Part shown: piece after piece, positions 9,823-18,106 of the stretch
Position numbering within the stretch: position 1 is the stretch's first letter
How the letters are laid out: the number at the start of each line of letters is the position of its first letter
Origin: Pseudoalteromonas sp. MSK9-3
GTDB lineage: Bacteria > Pseudomonadota > Gammaproteobacteria > Enterobacterales > Alteromonadaceae
Length of the DNA: 64,000 bases
Direction of reading: 5' to 3'
Assembly: GCF_003590335.1 (NCBI RefSeq)
Contig: NZ_MIET01000007.1
Coordinates: 1-64,000, forward strand
Translations under genes and position numbers: made by a program
The notes under the pieces: generated by a model
Seen by the model: only the letters and a program-made list of their open reading frames with translations
Told to the model about the DNA's origin: nothing
Database searches by the model: none

Positions 9823-11019
9823 TTATAGCTTTTTGGTGATCATCAAAGCTAAAGCCAGCAATATACTCGATACCACTAAGCAAGCTTCTAACCCATAACT
9901 TTGATAAATTAAGCCTGAAAATACCGTGCCAAATAATCGGCCCATAGCGTTAGCCATATAGTAAAATCCAACATCTAACGATACGCCATCGCTGTCTGCA
10001 AGTTTGACAATTAAATAACTGTGTAAAGACGAGTTAATCGCAAACAAAGCACCAAACACCAAAAGCCCAATAACAACAATAGCGAGTGGAGCAACATCCA
10101 ACACCAAACCTGCCGCTATCAACAAAGGCACCAAAGTTAATGGCGTAGCCCAAACCACGGCAGCTCGGTTGCTTTGCTGAATATTAGTCGCTTTACCAGT
10201 AATTTTAGGCGCATTCGCTTGCACAATACCATACAAAATGACCCATGTTGCCATAAAGCCGCCTACCCAAGTGTGATCCCAACCAAACTGACTAGACAAG
10301 TAAACAGGTAATGCGACAACAAACCATACATCTCGGGACGCAAATAGACACAATCGGGCCGCAGACAGTAAATTAATCGCTCGGCTTTTTGAGAAGATCT
10401 CAGAAAACTTGGGTTTATTTTGCTTTTTACCTAGGTCTTGCTTTAACAAACATAAACTCACCAACCAAGTAATACTCAACACACCAGCCATCATCCACAA
10501 AGCACCAGAAAAACCAAGCCATGTGAGTAATACCGCCCCCAGAAAAAAGCCAACCCCTTTTAAGGCATTTTTTGAGCCAGTTAACAAAGCAACCCATTTA
10601 TACAAGGTGCTATCTGCATTTTTGGGGATCAATAATTTAATGGCACTTTTTGCACTCATTTTATTAAGGTCTTTGGCTATTCCAGATAACGCTTGTGCCA
10701 CCATAACATAAGCAACGGTTAGCCATTGAGGGTCAATGGCCAACATGGCAATGGCGCCGATTTGTAAGAATAGCCCCACATTCATCGTTTTATTCAAACC
10801 CAAGCGTGCACCAAGCCAACCACCGAGCAAATTGGTAACAACACCAAACAGTTCATAAAACAAAAATAGCATGGCAATGCTTAGCGGGCTGTATCCTAAC
10901 TGATGAAAATATAACACCACCAGCATGCGCAGCGCGCCATCAGTCAACGTAAAAGTCCAATAGTTCGCTGTGATCACTAAGTATTGCTTTAGCGCGTGCG
11001 ATAAATGTGGAACGGGCAT
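9823..11019 (-). CDS. arsJ: ArsJ, organoarsenical efflux permease (MFS)
   Basis: Inner-membrane major-facilitator transporter of 398 residues with about 12 membrane segments. The N-terminal part (NYWTFTLTDGALRMLVVLYF, then FYELFGVVTNLLGGWLGARLGL) matches what I recall of ArsJ. Established knowledge: ArsJ exports 1-arseno-3-phosphoglycerate, made when glyceraldehyde-3-phosphate dehydrogenase uses arsenate instead of phosphate; the product falls apart outside, so the pair removes arsenate. The directly upstream GAPDH gene (8-bp gap) and the ArsR gene before that are exactly the partners expected. Last gene of the operon; it ends at the terminator shared with the chemoreceptor gene. Confidence 0.9.
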   Translation of the reverse strand: MPVPHLSHALKQYLVITANYWTFTLTDGALRMLVVLYFHQLGYSPLSIAMLFLFYELFGVVTNLLGGWLGARLGLNKTMNVGLFLQIGAIAMLAIDPQWLTVAYVMVAQALSGIAKDLNKMSAKSAIKLLIPKNADSTLYKWVALLTGSKNALKGVGFFLGAVLLTWLGFSGALWMMAGVLSITWLVSLCLLKQDLGKKQNKPKFSEIFSKSRAINLLSAARLCLFASRDVWFVVALPVYLSSQFGWDHTWVGGFMATWVILYGIVQANAPKITGKATNIQQSNRAAVVWATPLTLVPLLIAAGLVLDVAPLAIVVIGLLVFGALFAINSSLHSYLIVKLADSDGVSLDVGFYYMANAMGRLFGTVFSGLIYQSYGLEACLVVSSILLALALMITKKL

Positions 11020-11027
11020 AATACGCT

Positions 11028-12035
11028 CTAACTATTTTGTGCAATAACATAGCGAACAAGGTCGGCGGTACGATTTGCATAACCCCATTCATTGTCATAC
11101 CACAAGTACATTTTTACTTGGGTATCGTTAATCACCATTGTCGATAATGCATCAACCACACTGCTGCGGGGATCTGTTTTGTAATCAACCGATACTAACG
11201 GTCTCGTTTCATATCCTAACACCCCTTGCATATCACCATTTGCAGCGTCTTCCATCCAACTATTGATTTCTTCAGCTGTTGTCGCTCGACTTACTTCAAA
11301 AACACAGTCAGTAATAGAAGCATTTGCTAAAGGCACACGTACCGCATGGCCATTGAGTTTACCTTTTAATTCAGGAAATATATGTGTGATTGCAGTCGCA
11401 GACCCAGTGGTTGTTGGGATTAAGCTAGCACCACATGCCCTCGCTCGACGTAAGTCTTTGTGAGGCGCATCTAAAATGGTTTGCGTATTGGTTATATCGT
11501 GAATGGTGGTCATTGACCCATGAACGATACCAATCTTATCTTGTAACACTTTAACAACTGGTGCCAAACAATTGGTCGTACACGATGCTGCCGTCACTAT
11601 TGGGTGTACTGATTTATCATATAAATCATGATTTACACCCATAACAACATTCAACACGCCCTCTTCTTTAACTGGCGCAGTCACTACCACATGTTTAACA
11701 CCTTGTTGCAGATATCCTGATAGCTTTTCTGTGGTTTTAATTTTTCCTGATGCTTCGATGACTAAATCACAGTCAGACCAATTCGTCTCTTCAAGCAGCG
11801 TATTTTGTGTCACTGCGACCTGCTGCTCATTAATAATGATGTTTTCGCCTTGCGCTACCGCTTCATGCTCCCAACGCCCATGTACAGAGTCAAAATTCAT
11901 CAAGTGCGCCAATGTATGTGCGTCACCAGCAGGATCATTAATGCGGGTGATCGAAATATTGGCACTGTTAAATAAAGCGCGCATTGTTAAACGCCCCATA
12001 CGGCCAAACCCATTAATACCAACTTTAATCGTCAT
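11028..12035 (-). CDS. gap: Glyceraldehyde-3-phosphate dehydrogenase of the arsenate-efflux operon
   Basis: Tetrameric NAD-dependent enzyme of 335 residues. It carries the Rossmann motif [11 protein letters not shown], the catalytic cysteine in SCTTNC (C152), and the C-terminal [11 protein letters not shown]. In glycolysis it makes 1,3-bisphosphoglycerate. In arsR-gapdh-arsJ operons it makes 1-arseno-3-phosphoglycerate for export by ArsJ (known for this gene arrangement; inferred here). The reading frame overlaps the end of arsR by 11 bp, and a good site (AGGAGAG) precedes its ATG, so translation is probably coupled. It is likely a second, dedicated GAPDH rather than the glycolytic copy. Confidence 0.92.
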   Translation of the reverse strand: MTIKVGINGFGRMGRLTMRALFNSANISITRINDPAGDAHTLAHLMNFDSVHGRWEHEAVAQGENIIINEQQVAVTQNTLLEETNWSDCDLVIEASGKIKTTEKLSGYLQQGVKHVVVTAPVKEEGVLNVVMGVNHDLYDKSVHPIVTAASCTTNCLAPVVKVLQDKIGIVHGSMTTIHDITNTQTILDAPHKDLRRARACGASLIPTTTGSATAITHIFPELKGKLNGHAVRVPLANASITDCVFEVSRATTAEEINSWMEDAANGDMQGVLGYETRPLVSVDYKTDPRSSVVDALSTMVINDTQVKMYLWYDNEWGYANRTADLVRYVIAQNS

Positions 12036-12402
12036 TTTTCTCTCCTAAGTTTTCTGTATCACAGCATGATAAAATACGCTCAGGCCTAGAGCCCATTGTA
12101 TTCAGTTTGGTCAATGCCGCTAAATAATATGCTTCGTTATCTTTATGTGTCTGCGCCAATGTTACTAATGCCCATTGAGGCAACGCATCGTTTACTCTGT
12201 AATACACCCACTGCTTATGTTTTCTATCTAATAACAGTTTTTCTTTACGTAACTGCGCAAGGTGGCGAGACACTTTTGGTTGGCTTTCATTCAGCGCCAC
12301 CATAAGTTCACACACACATAACTCACCCTCTTGCTGAATGAGTAATAACGCTTTTAAGCGTGTTTCATCCGCTAAGCACTTGAAGAATGTGACAGGATCC
12401 AT
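12025..12402 (-). CDS. arsR: ArsR-family arsenic-responsive repressor
   Basis: Winged-helix repressor of 125 residues. The ELCVCEL metal-sensing motif (C29, C31) at the start of the recognition region matches the As(III)/Sb(III)-binding CVC pattern of the classical ArsR. The helix-turn-helix [15 protein letters not shown] follows, and an extra vicinal pair SCC lies near the C-terminus. It should repress its own operon (arsR-gap-arsJ) and release DNA when trivalent arsenic binds. A perfect 9-bp dyad lies 22 bp upstream of its start. First gene of the operon. Confidence 0.9.
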   Translation of the reverse strand: MDPVTFFKCLADETRLKALLLIQQEGELCVCELMVALNESQPKVSRHLAQLRKEKLLLDRKHKQWVYYRVNDALPQWALVTLAQTHKDNEAYYLAALTKLNTMGSRPERILSCCDTENLGEKNDD

Positions 12403-12423
12403 ACTGACTCGCTATAGCTTTAT

Positions 12424-12445
12424 AATATATGAAATATCATATATT
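12424..12445 (-). promoter_or_regulatory. Candidate ArsR operator
   Basis: AATATATGA (12424-12432), a 4-bp centre, then TCATATATT (12437-12445): perfect 9-bp arms just upstream of arsR. AT-rich dyads in this position are typical for ArsR repressors. The function is inferred from position and symmetry. Confidence 0.6.
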
Positions 12446-12540
12446 CGATTTACCGTATATACAAGCGTAAAATGACTCTGACACATTTTGTAATAAAATA
12501 TTCATTGATAATTATCGATATTTGTATAGGTTAATAATCA

Positions 12541-12556
12541 CCCAAGGAACCTTGGG
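12541..12556. promoter_or_regulatory. Perfect dyad upstream of the small peptide gene
   Basis: CCCAAGG (12541-12547), AA, CCTTGGG (12550-12556). In RNA it would form a 6-bp stem with a 4-nt loop, ending 12 nt before the AAGGA ribosome site of the peptide gene. It could be an operator or a leader hairpin. Confidence 0.4.
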
Positions 12557-12578
12557 CAATCAAAATTAAGGAATAGTT

Positions 12579-12761
12579 ATGAAATTAAGCTTGAATAAAA
12601 AACAAATAAAAACACTTATTAATGAAAAGTCAGGCCTTAACTTAGATGCAACACCACAAGTAGCAGGCGGTCGTCCTAAAAGTTGGTGGGGGGGCTGTGG
12701 CCCGTCTATGGACCGTTTTTGCTATGAAGAGTCTCTTTCCCCACGCTTTTGTGAAGGCTAA
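12579..12761 (+). CDS. Putative RiPP-type precursor peptide, double-glycine leader, Trp/Cys-rich core
   Basis: Sixty-residue peptide in two clear parts. The leader (1-31) is Lys/Leu/Asn-rich, starts MKLSLNKKQIKTLINEK, carries LNLD, and ends ATPQVAGG. The 29-residue tail holds WWGGCG, RFCY and RFCEG, with three Cys, two adjacent Trp and four Ser. A leader ending in GG and a short Cys-rich core are hallmarks of bacteriocin/RiPP precursors. LNLD recalls, but does not prove, the FNLD box of class I lanthipeptide leaders. Reality is supported by AAGGA at 12568-12572, 6 nt before the ATG, and by a terminator 14 bp after the stop. No modification enzyme, peptidase-transporter or immunity gene is adjacent. 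I do not recognise a named family. Confidence 0.72.
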   Translation: MKLSLNKKQIKTLINEKSGLNLDATPQVAGGRPKSWWGGCGPSMDRFCYEESLSPRFCEG

Positions 12762-12775
12762 CTAAGTAAGTCAAT

Positions 12776-12798
12776 AAAGCACTTTTAGAGTGCTTTTT
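12776..12798 (+). terminator. Intrinsic terminator after small peptide gene
   Basis: AAAGCACT (12776-12783) pairs with AGTGCTTT (12789-12796) around a 5-nt loop, followed by further T residues. It gives the peptide gene its own transcript. Confidence 0.8.
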
Positions 12799-12907
12799 AT
12801 TTCCCACGCATTAAAGAACATAGAGTAGTCCTCTATCTACTAAATTTGATACTAATCTTTCACCTAAATCGGCATAATAGTACAAAATAGTTCAACAAGG
12901 ATTTAAC

Positions 12908-14257
12908 ATGAGTGAGCAAAGTTCAAGCTTTGAAGTCAACTTTGATGGTTTAGTGGGCCCAACACATAATTACGCGGGGCTATCCTACGGTAATGTCGCA
13001 TCTCTCAATAATGCCGACGCAATTTCTAATCCCAAAGAAGCAGCACTACAAGGCTTAGTCAAAATGAAAGCCATGAACGATATGGGGTTAAAACAAGGTG
13101 TATTCGCTCCTCATGCCCGTCCAGATGTTTCTGCATTACGCCGACTGGGTTTTACAGGCAATGATGTACAAGTGATCAATAAAGCGGCAAAAGAGTCTCC
13201 CGTATTATTGAGAACTTGCTATTCAGCGTCAGCCATGTGGACCGCCAATGCTGCAACTGTGTCTCCTTCTCAAGATACCACTGATGGGAAAGTACATTTT
13301 ACCAGTGCAAACCTAAATAATAAGTTTCACCGTTCATTAGAGCCCAGTACAACCAGTAATTTGCTCAAAGCCATGTTTAATGATGATGAAGCCTTTGCAC
13401 ATCATACTCACCTACCCGACCAACCATTTTTTGGTGACGAAGGCGCAGCAAATCATACTCGTTTATGTGATGAACATGGTGCTAAAGGGTTAGAGGTGTT
13501 TGTGTATGGTGCAAGCAGTTTAAATCCACAGATAGTCGGACCAAGTAAATTTCCTGCGAGACAAACATTAGAAGCGAGTGAAGCGGTCGCGCGATTACAT
13601 AAAATTCCAAATGAGCAGCGTATTTTTGTTCAACAAAACCCTGCCGTAATCGATCAAGGTGTTTTTCATAATGACGTTATTGCCGTGGGTAATGCGAATG
13701 TTCTATTTTGCCATGAACAAGCATTTTCAAATCAAGCACATGCATTAACTCAAATACGTCAAGCCTACACCGGTGAAAAATTACATATTGTAGAAGTGCC
13801 GACCCATGCGGTCAGTGTGCAAGATGCAGTAACTAGCTACCTGTTCAATAGTCAATTAGTTAGCCTTGCTGATGGCAGTATGATGCTGGTTGCGCCTGAA
13901 GAATGTGTTAAAAATCCAAAAGTCGCTGACTATATTGAGTTTATGCTGGGCGCTAATAACCCTATTAATTCAGTGAAGTTCTTTGACCTACGTCAAAGCA
14001 TGCAAAATGGCGGCGGCCCAGCTTGTTTACGTCTACGTGTAGCGCTCACTCACACAGAACTAAGTAAAGTCAATCAAGCGACATTAATGAGTGAAGAAAA
14101 ATTTAACACTTTAAACCAATGGGTTGAAAAACATTATCGAGACAAGTTAAGCGATCATGATTTGGCAGACCCACAATTGCTCGTTGAAACTCGCGCGGCG
14201 CTTGATGACCTTACTGGCATATTAAATCTGGGGAATGTTTACGAATTTCAAAAGTAG
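12908..14257 (+). CDS. astB: N-succinylarginine dihydrolase
   Basis: Second enzyme of the arginine succinyltransferase (AST) pathway: N2-succinylarginine + 2 H2O to N2-succinylornithine + 2 NH3 + CO2. It has 449 residues, full family length. The N-terminal [19 protein letters not shown] and the C-terminal [14 protein letters not shown] (with the catalytic Cys) are diagnostic of AstB, a guanidine-modifying-fold enzyme. astC, astA, astD and astE are not beside it, so the other pathway steps must be encoded elsewhere. It is monocistronic, ending at a strong hairpin terminator. Confidence 0.95.
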   Translation: MSEQSSSFEVNFDGLVGPTHNYAGLSYGNVASLNNADAISNPKEAALQGLVKMKAMNDMGLKQGVFAPHARPDVSALRRLGFTGNDVQVINKAAKESPVLLRTCYSASAMWTANAATVSPSQDTTDGKVHFTSANLNNKFHRSLEPSTTSNLLKAMFNDDEAFAHHTHLPDQPFFGDEGAANHTRLCDEHGAKGLEVFVYGASSLNPQIVGPSKFPARQTLEASEAVARLHKIPNEQRIFVQQNPAVIDQGVFHNDVIAVGNANVLFCHEQAFSNQAHALTQIRQAYTGEKLHIVEVPTHAVSVQDAVTSYLFNSQLVSLADGSMMLVAPEECVKNPKVADYIEFMLGANNPINSVKFFDLRQSMQNGGGPACLRLRVALTHTELSKVNQATLMSEEKFNTLNQWVEKHYRDKLSDHDLADPQLLVETRAALDDLTGILNLGNVYEFQK

Positions 14258-14284
14258 GCACACACTAAAAGACACGTTCTCTTT

Positions 14285-14311
14285 AAAGGCTACAAAGATT
14301 TTGTAGCCTTT
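14285..14311 (+). terminator. Terminator after astB
   Basis: AAAGGCTACAAA (14285-14296) pairs perfectly with TTTGTAGCCTTT (14300-14311) around a 3-nt loop. Confidence 0.8.
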
Positions 14312-14413
14312 AACCACTCTGTACTCATGTATTGCTATCCATATTTAAATTTGTATTCAAAAATATGACATGATAAATTAAATTGCATACAATATACATA
14401 AATGGATCTTCTT

Positions 14414-16774
14414 ATGCTGCGTACTTTTATTATACTCAGTACACTACTCTTATCAGCCTGTGCCCAAACAGGTATTACTGTGCCTATTAACAAACAGGCT
14501 AATTTACTACAGCCAGTTTCTTATCATGATCAACGCGTCGATATTCAAATCAGTGGCAGAACCTCTAAACTGAACCACATAGACATTGCCTTTTTAGGGA
14601 AAACAATTCCCCGCACTTATAGCGACAATAAAATTCATAACAGCAGAGGCTATGACTGGTGGGTAAGTAAACATTTCGCTTTGAAAAGTGATTTACCTGA
14701 AGACAAAGTCCGCCTCTATTTAGAGTTGCTAGAAATGTCTTATCCTCATTACGTTGAACTGTTTGGAATGGCACCCAGCAACATCGCTAACCAACGAATA
14801 GCTGTCGTATATGGAAGCTCTCGAGAACGGGTGCGAGAAGCAATGTTAGATGATGGTTTTTTAAGAGGTGTACATAAAACAGCGGGCGGAGAGACCATGT
14901 TCTACAATCGCGCGGGCTATAACTTTCCAAGTCACCGTGAGCATCATCAAAGGTATATCGTAATACATGAAACTATGCATGCATTTCATATGGCACTCAA
15001 TGGTCATTCAACTTGGGCACCCAATTGGATCACAGAAGGTCTTGCTGATTCAATTGCCAGTCATGTATATGACCCAGAGACGAAAGAACTCACCGTCATG
15101 GTTTTTGATAGAGCGCCAATGAATTACATCACGACTGGCTTAAAGCAATTTAAAGCAGGCTATGCCCCTTCAATTGAGGCAATTAATAATGATCCGGCAC
15201 TAAAACGAGGCCTCAATTTCTTCGTCATACACTTTTTAATGCAAGATCCAATAAGGCAGCATTACTTCAAACGTTTTCTTGCTAAGCTCATGCACAAAAA
15301 CCCCCATTCAGGTGATACGCTCCCGACAGCAAATCGATTATTGAAGGAAATATTCCCCAACTGGGAAAAGGTTGAGCGTCAATTTCAAGCGTTTGTAACA
15401 AACGTTCGGCCTACATTTCAGATAAAAAGTGGTCCATGGGAACAAAATGGCGGCGCGTATTGGTTACGAAGTGACGACAGCAAAACATTACACGAGCTCA
15501 CAATCTCCCCTCATAAACAGGCGCATCACGCAGTTTTAGACTTTCCTAGGCCTCAAGCAAGCTCTCTCGTAGATACCACGCTCTCAGAAAATATTGCCAT
15601 TAAAATTGATTTTGAAAAGTCACACATTCATCGAGGTCAGATAGGTATTGGGCTACGTGCTCATCGCGTATTACACCAAGATGCACAGGAACATGTGATC
15701 CCGTTAATGCTTACTGAAGGTCAACGACTTTCCCTTGGCTCAATCGCTTCGACTGCTCCTATTGAGTCACTTGCACTCACATCAGATATAATCGAGGAAC
15801 TTGCAAAAACTGGTCGTTTGGGTATGACCATTACTCAACAAGACGATAAGTTAATCGTTATTGCTGCAACTAAGAACCACAAACAAACTCTGAACTTTAA
15901 TTTACCTATGCGTGTTGACCTAAACACTCTATCAATACTTGGCCAAAGCATGAACCACAAGCTAACACCTTATTTATCAAGCCATACTCACACCGTTGTG
16001 CACCAAGAAAATAACAATACTGACCCTTGGCGCTATCCTCAGCCAGATCTCATTCTGCGCGCTTTTAATGCATGCGAAAACTATGCGACTATTCTACGTC
16101 ACTGTCGCTCACAACTCGCTCAGTATATGCAAAAGCTCCCCGACCCAAGCCAACATTTATCAATTACACAAGCAATTCATGACTTGATTTCAAAGTGGCA
16201 ACCACAAATACCAACCTATGCAGCCCTGACCCTTAATGGGGTAGATATCAATACTTACTACGACGCCCTGCAACCTTACATGACCGTTAATAACACAAGC
16301 AACACTGCTGTGAAGATCATGATAAGTCCGCTCTCTTTGTCGAGCAACAAGCACGCAGAAGTCAAAGCGAAAACGACTGCTCATATCAAGCTAGATCCTA
16401 AAATGGCAGTAGTTAACTACACTCTACAACTAAATGATTTAGTCGCGGGTGGTCAAATTGACCTGCATGACACATTATTTGATGGCGTGTATTTAAGTGT
16501 GTCCAAAAGCGATGGAAGATTGACAGTTGAATTAAGTGGCCCTTATTCAGGACAAACGTCAGGGGAAATTTCTGCCAATTTTATAAGCTACACGCATTCA
16601 GGCGCAACTAAGAGCGTATGGCGTAAACCCGTTTCAATAGCCCCTTACGAGCATAAAGTTTGGCGCCCCACAGAACTAAGTTTGCAGCACTATAAAATGG
16701 GCATACTTGAAATATCAGCGATCTTAGATGTAGATGGAGAACCTCTCAAGCTGACTAAACGAGTTAGCTTATGA
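14414..16774 (+). CDS. Putative lipoprotein with HExxH metallopeptidase-like domain
   Basis: Large exported protein of about 786 residues that I cannot name. From the ATG at 14414 it begins with a lipoprotein signal peptide with lipobox LSAC (C16), so it is probably membrane-anchored. Near residues 185-208 it has HETMH followed by ITEGLAD, the HExxH...E layout of gluzincin zinc peptidases, with a preceding hydrophobic strand IVIH. The last ~450 residues look beta-rich with no motif I know. An alternative ATG lies 4 codons upstream (14402), and neither has a strong ribosome site. It stands alone between astB and a convergent cupin gene. Peptidase activity is inferred from the motif only. Confidence 0.75.
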   Translation: MLRTFIILSTLLLSACAQTGITVPINKQANLLQPVSYHDQRVDIQISGRTSKLNHIDIAFLGKTIPRTYSDNKIHNSRGYDWWVSKHFALKSDLPEDKVRLYLELLEMSYPHYVELFGMAPSNIANQRIAVVYGSSRERVREAMLDDGFLRGVHKTAGGETMFYNRAGYNFPSHREHHQRYIVIHETMHAFHMALNGHSTWAPNWITEGLADSIASHVYDPETKELTVMVFDRAPMNYITTGLKQFKAGYAPSIEAINNDPALKRGLNFFVIHFLMQDPIRQHYFKRFLAKLMHKNPHSGDTLPTANRLLKEIFPNWEKVERQFQAFVTNVRPTFQIKSGPWEQNGGAYWLRSDDSKTLHELTISPHKQAHHAVLDFPRPQASSLVDTTLSENIAIKIDFEKSHIHRGQIGIGLRAHRVLHQDAQEHVIPLMLTEGQRLSLGSIASTAPIESLALTSDIIEELAKTGRLGMTITQQDDKLIVIAATKNHKQTLNFNLPMRVDLNTLSILGQSMNHKLTPYLSSHTHTVVHQENNNTDPWRYPQPDLILRAFNACENYATILRHCRSQLAQYMQKLPDPSQHLSITQAIHDLISKWQPQIPTYAALTLNGVDINTYYDALQPYMTVNNTSNTAVKIMISPLSLSSNKHAEVKAKTTAHIKLDPKMAVVNYTLQLNDLVAGGQIDLHDTLFDGVYLSVSKSDGRLTVELSGPYSGQTSGEISANFISYTHSGATKSVWRKPVSIAPYEHKVWRPTELSLQHYKMGILEISAILDVDGEPLKLTKRVSL

Positions 16775-16832
16775 ATCTAAAGTCGTTTAAGTAAATACGA
16801 CCGCCTACACTCAGTCTAGAATCCAGTAACTA

Positions 16833-16869
16833 GCACATTCATGTGAGTAATATACTTGTATGAATGTGC
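16833..16869. terminator. Long hairpin between convergent genes
   Basis: A 16-bp stem (three G-U pairs) is formed by 16833-16848 and 16854-16869 around a 5-nt loop; the outer arms are GCACATTCAT/ATGAATGTGC. Near-identical 11-bp direct repeats ACCGCCTA(C/T)AC flank it at 16800-16810 and 16871-16881. No T-run follows, so the role as terminator is uncertain. Confidence 0.5.
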
Positions 16870-16942
16870 CACCGCCTATACATAACTGGTCAAGTTGAAA
16901 AAAGTGCTCAATTAAACCAATGCCAAATAACATGTTATTAAT

Positions 16943-17467
16943 CTAATCGCTATCTTCGAGATCCAACTTAATATCAGGAAATGGAATAGTTAGATCCTCT
17001 ATGCCAAACTTTTTCGATAACTGTGAACAAGCTATGTATTCCTTATTGGACGTGCTCGTGTATGGGACAATTAAATGCTCTGTCACACTTTTCCCATCAA
17101 GCTTAATCATATTCTCAATACCTGGAGGGGTATAAAATATCATCATTTTCGCTATGTCGTCTGATTCATTACGAAACGCTCTTTTTGTGCCAGGAGGGCA
17201 CATTACAAACGTGCCTACATTTGCAACAACTCGGCGTTCACCTTCATAAAAAACTACCTTCCCCTCTGTGATTAAAAATGATTCATCTTCATTATGATGA
17301 ATATGACTTACTCCTCCTTCACCAGGGTTAACGAAGGCTTCCATAATACTAAAGCGGCCTGCTGTCTCTTCACCAGTCAGTATTATTCGATAGGTATTAC
17401 CCATAGATGAAATTAGCATTCCCATATCATTTGTACGCACGATCATTTGATCCAAGTTGGTATCCAT
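16943..17467 (-). CDS. Cupin-domain protein
   Basis: Small beta-barrel protein of 174 residues. The first cupin motif is intact (GGVSHIHHNEDESFLITEG, with HxH and Glu ligands). The second motif reads PPGTKRAFRN, with Arg where the usual PxGxxHxxxN has the last metal-binding His. It may therefore bind metal with three ligands or not be an oxygenase at all. AAAGGAA lies just before the ATG. It sits 10 bp after the DUF2938 gene on the same strand, so the two are probably one operon under the divergent MerR regulator. The function is unknown; quercetinase-like cupins are the nearest look-alike. Confidence 0.82.
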   Translation of the reverse strand: MDTNLDQMIVRTNDMGMLISSMGNTYRIILTGEETAGRFSIMEAFVNPGEGGVSHIHHNEDESFLITEGKVVFYEGERRVVANVGTFVMCPPGTKRAFRNESDDIAKMMIFYTPPGIENMIKLDGKSVTEHLIVPYTSTSNKEYIACSQLSKKFGIEDLTIPFPDIKLDLEDSD

Positions 17468-17477
17468 ATGCTTTCCT

Positions 17478-17981
17478 TTAAAATAAAAATGAGTAAACTA
17501 AGCCGCCTAGATATAGCCCAACGCCAAAGATACAATGCGTCTGTATACTTCGTATTCGAGCAACATTAGGCAATGGGGTCTTTGCTGCTGCAATGCCTAA
17601 CCCCATAGCCGGCTGCATAATTAAAAATGGTAGTAACACGGTAAATAAGCCAAATAATATGGATAGATAGATAGTAGGTTCATGAAACCAAAGTTCATCA
17701 ACAAGGCCGATGAATACAGCTGAAAATATGACGCCAATCAGGTAATGGAGAACCCAACCCAGCATTAACTCTCCTGTCATTTCTTGGCTCATATTAATGT
17801 TTTTATGGAAGAACTCTCCTTTTATAGCATGTAACCCCAGCCGCCCTACCAACGCATAATTTAAAGGACGTACACCAAAGACATGCTTTAAAAAAATAGC
17901 CCACATATCCATGAAAGCCGTTGCGACCATACCAACAACGACACACGCAATCATATGCTCAAATACACTTTCAACGTTCAA
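17478..17981 (-). CDS. DUF2938-like integral membrane protein
   Basis: Inner-membrane protein of 167 residues with four predicted membrane segments. The motif FMDMWAIFLKHVFGVRPLNY followed by ALVGRLGLH near the N-terminus is what I recall for DUF2938 proteins, which have no established role. The start is a TTG at 17981, chosen because GGAG lies 6 nt upstream (17988-17991) and no ATG is suitably placed. First gene of the operon with the cupin, read from the MerR-type promoter at 18069-18099. Confidence 0.78.
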   Translation of the reverse strand: MNVESVFEHMIACVVVGMVATAFMDMWAIFLKHVFGVRPLNYALVGRLGLHAIKGEFFHKNINMSQEMTGELMLGWVLHYLIGVIFSAVFIGLVDELWFHEPTIYLSILFGLFTVLLPFLIMQPAMGLGIAAAKTPLPNVARIRSIQTHCIFGVGLYLGGLVYSFLF

Positions 17982-18068
17982 TTTTATCTCCTATATAGTC
18001 AAATATTGCCATTACATACTCCATTCTAATTATAGGAATATGCCTTGTTTACCCTGTCCTTTGGTTCT

Positions 18069-18099
18069 ATCATGGCACTTAAAGTTAACTTGAAGTCAA
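18069..18099 (-). promoter_or_regulatory. MerR-type promoter/operator for the DUF2938-cupin operon
   Basis: On the minus strand, TTGACT (-35, plus 18094-18099) and CATGAT (-10, plus 18069-18074) are separated by 19 bp. That is the long spacer typical of MerR-activated promoters. The 20-bp dyad ACTTAAAGTTAACTTGAAGT (18077-18096; a one-pair mismatch) fills the spacer. Its core AAGTTAACTT matches the core of the SoxR box CCTCAAGTTAACTTGAGG. It lies only 11 bp before the merR start codon, so it may also control merR. Confidence 0.7.
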
Positions 18100-18106
18100 T
18101 AGTCAA

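Noticed and set aside
12507..12516. GATAATTATC palindrome as a Fur box upstream of the peptide gene
   Set aside because: Only one 7-bp half fits the Fur 7-1-7 consensus; the other half has several mismatches.
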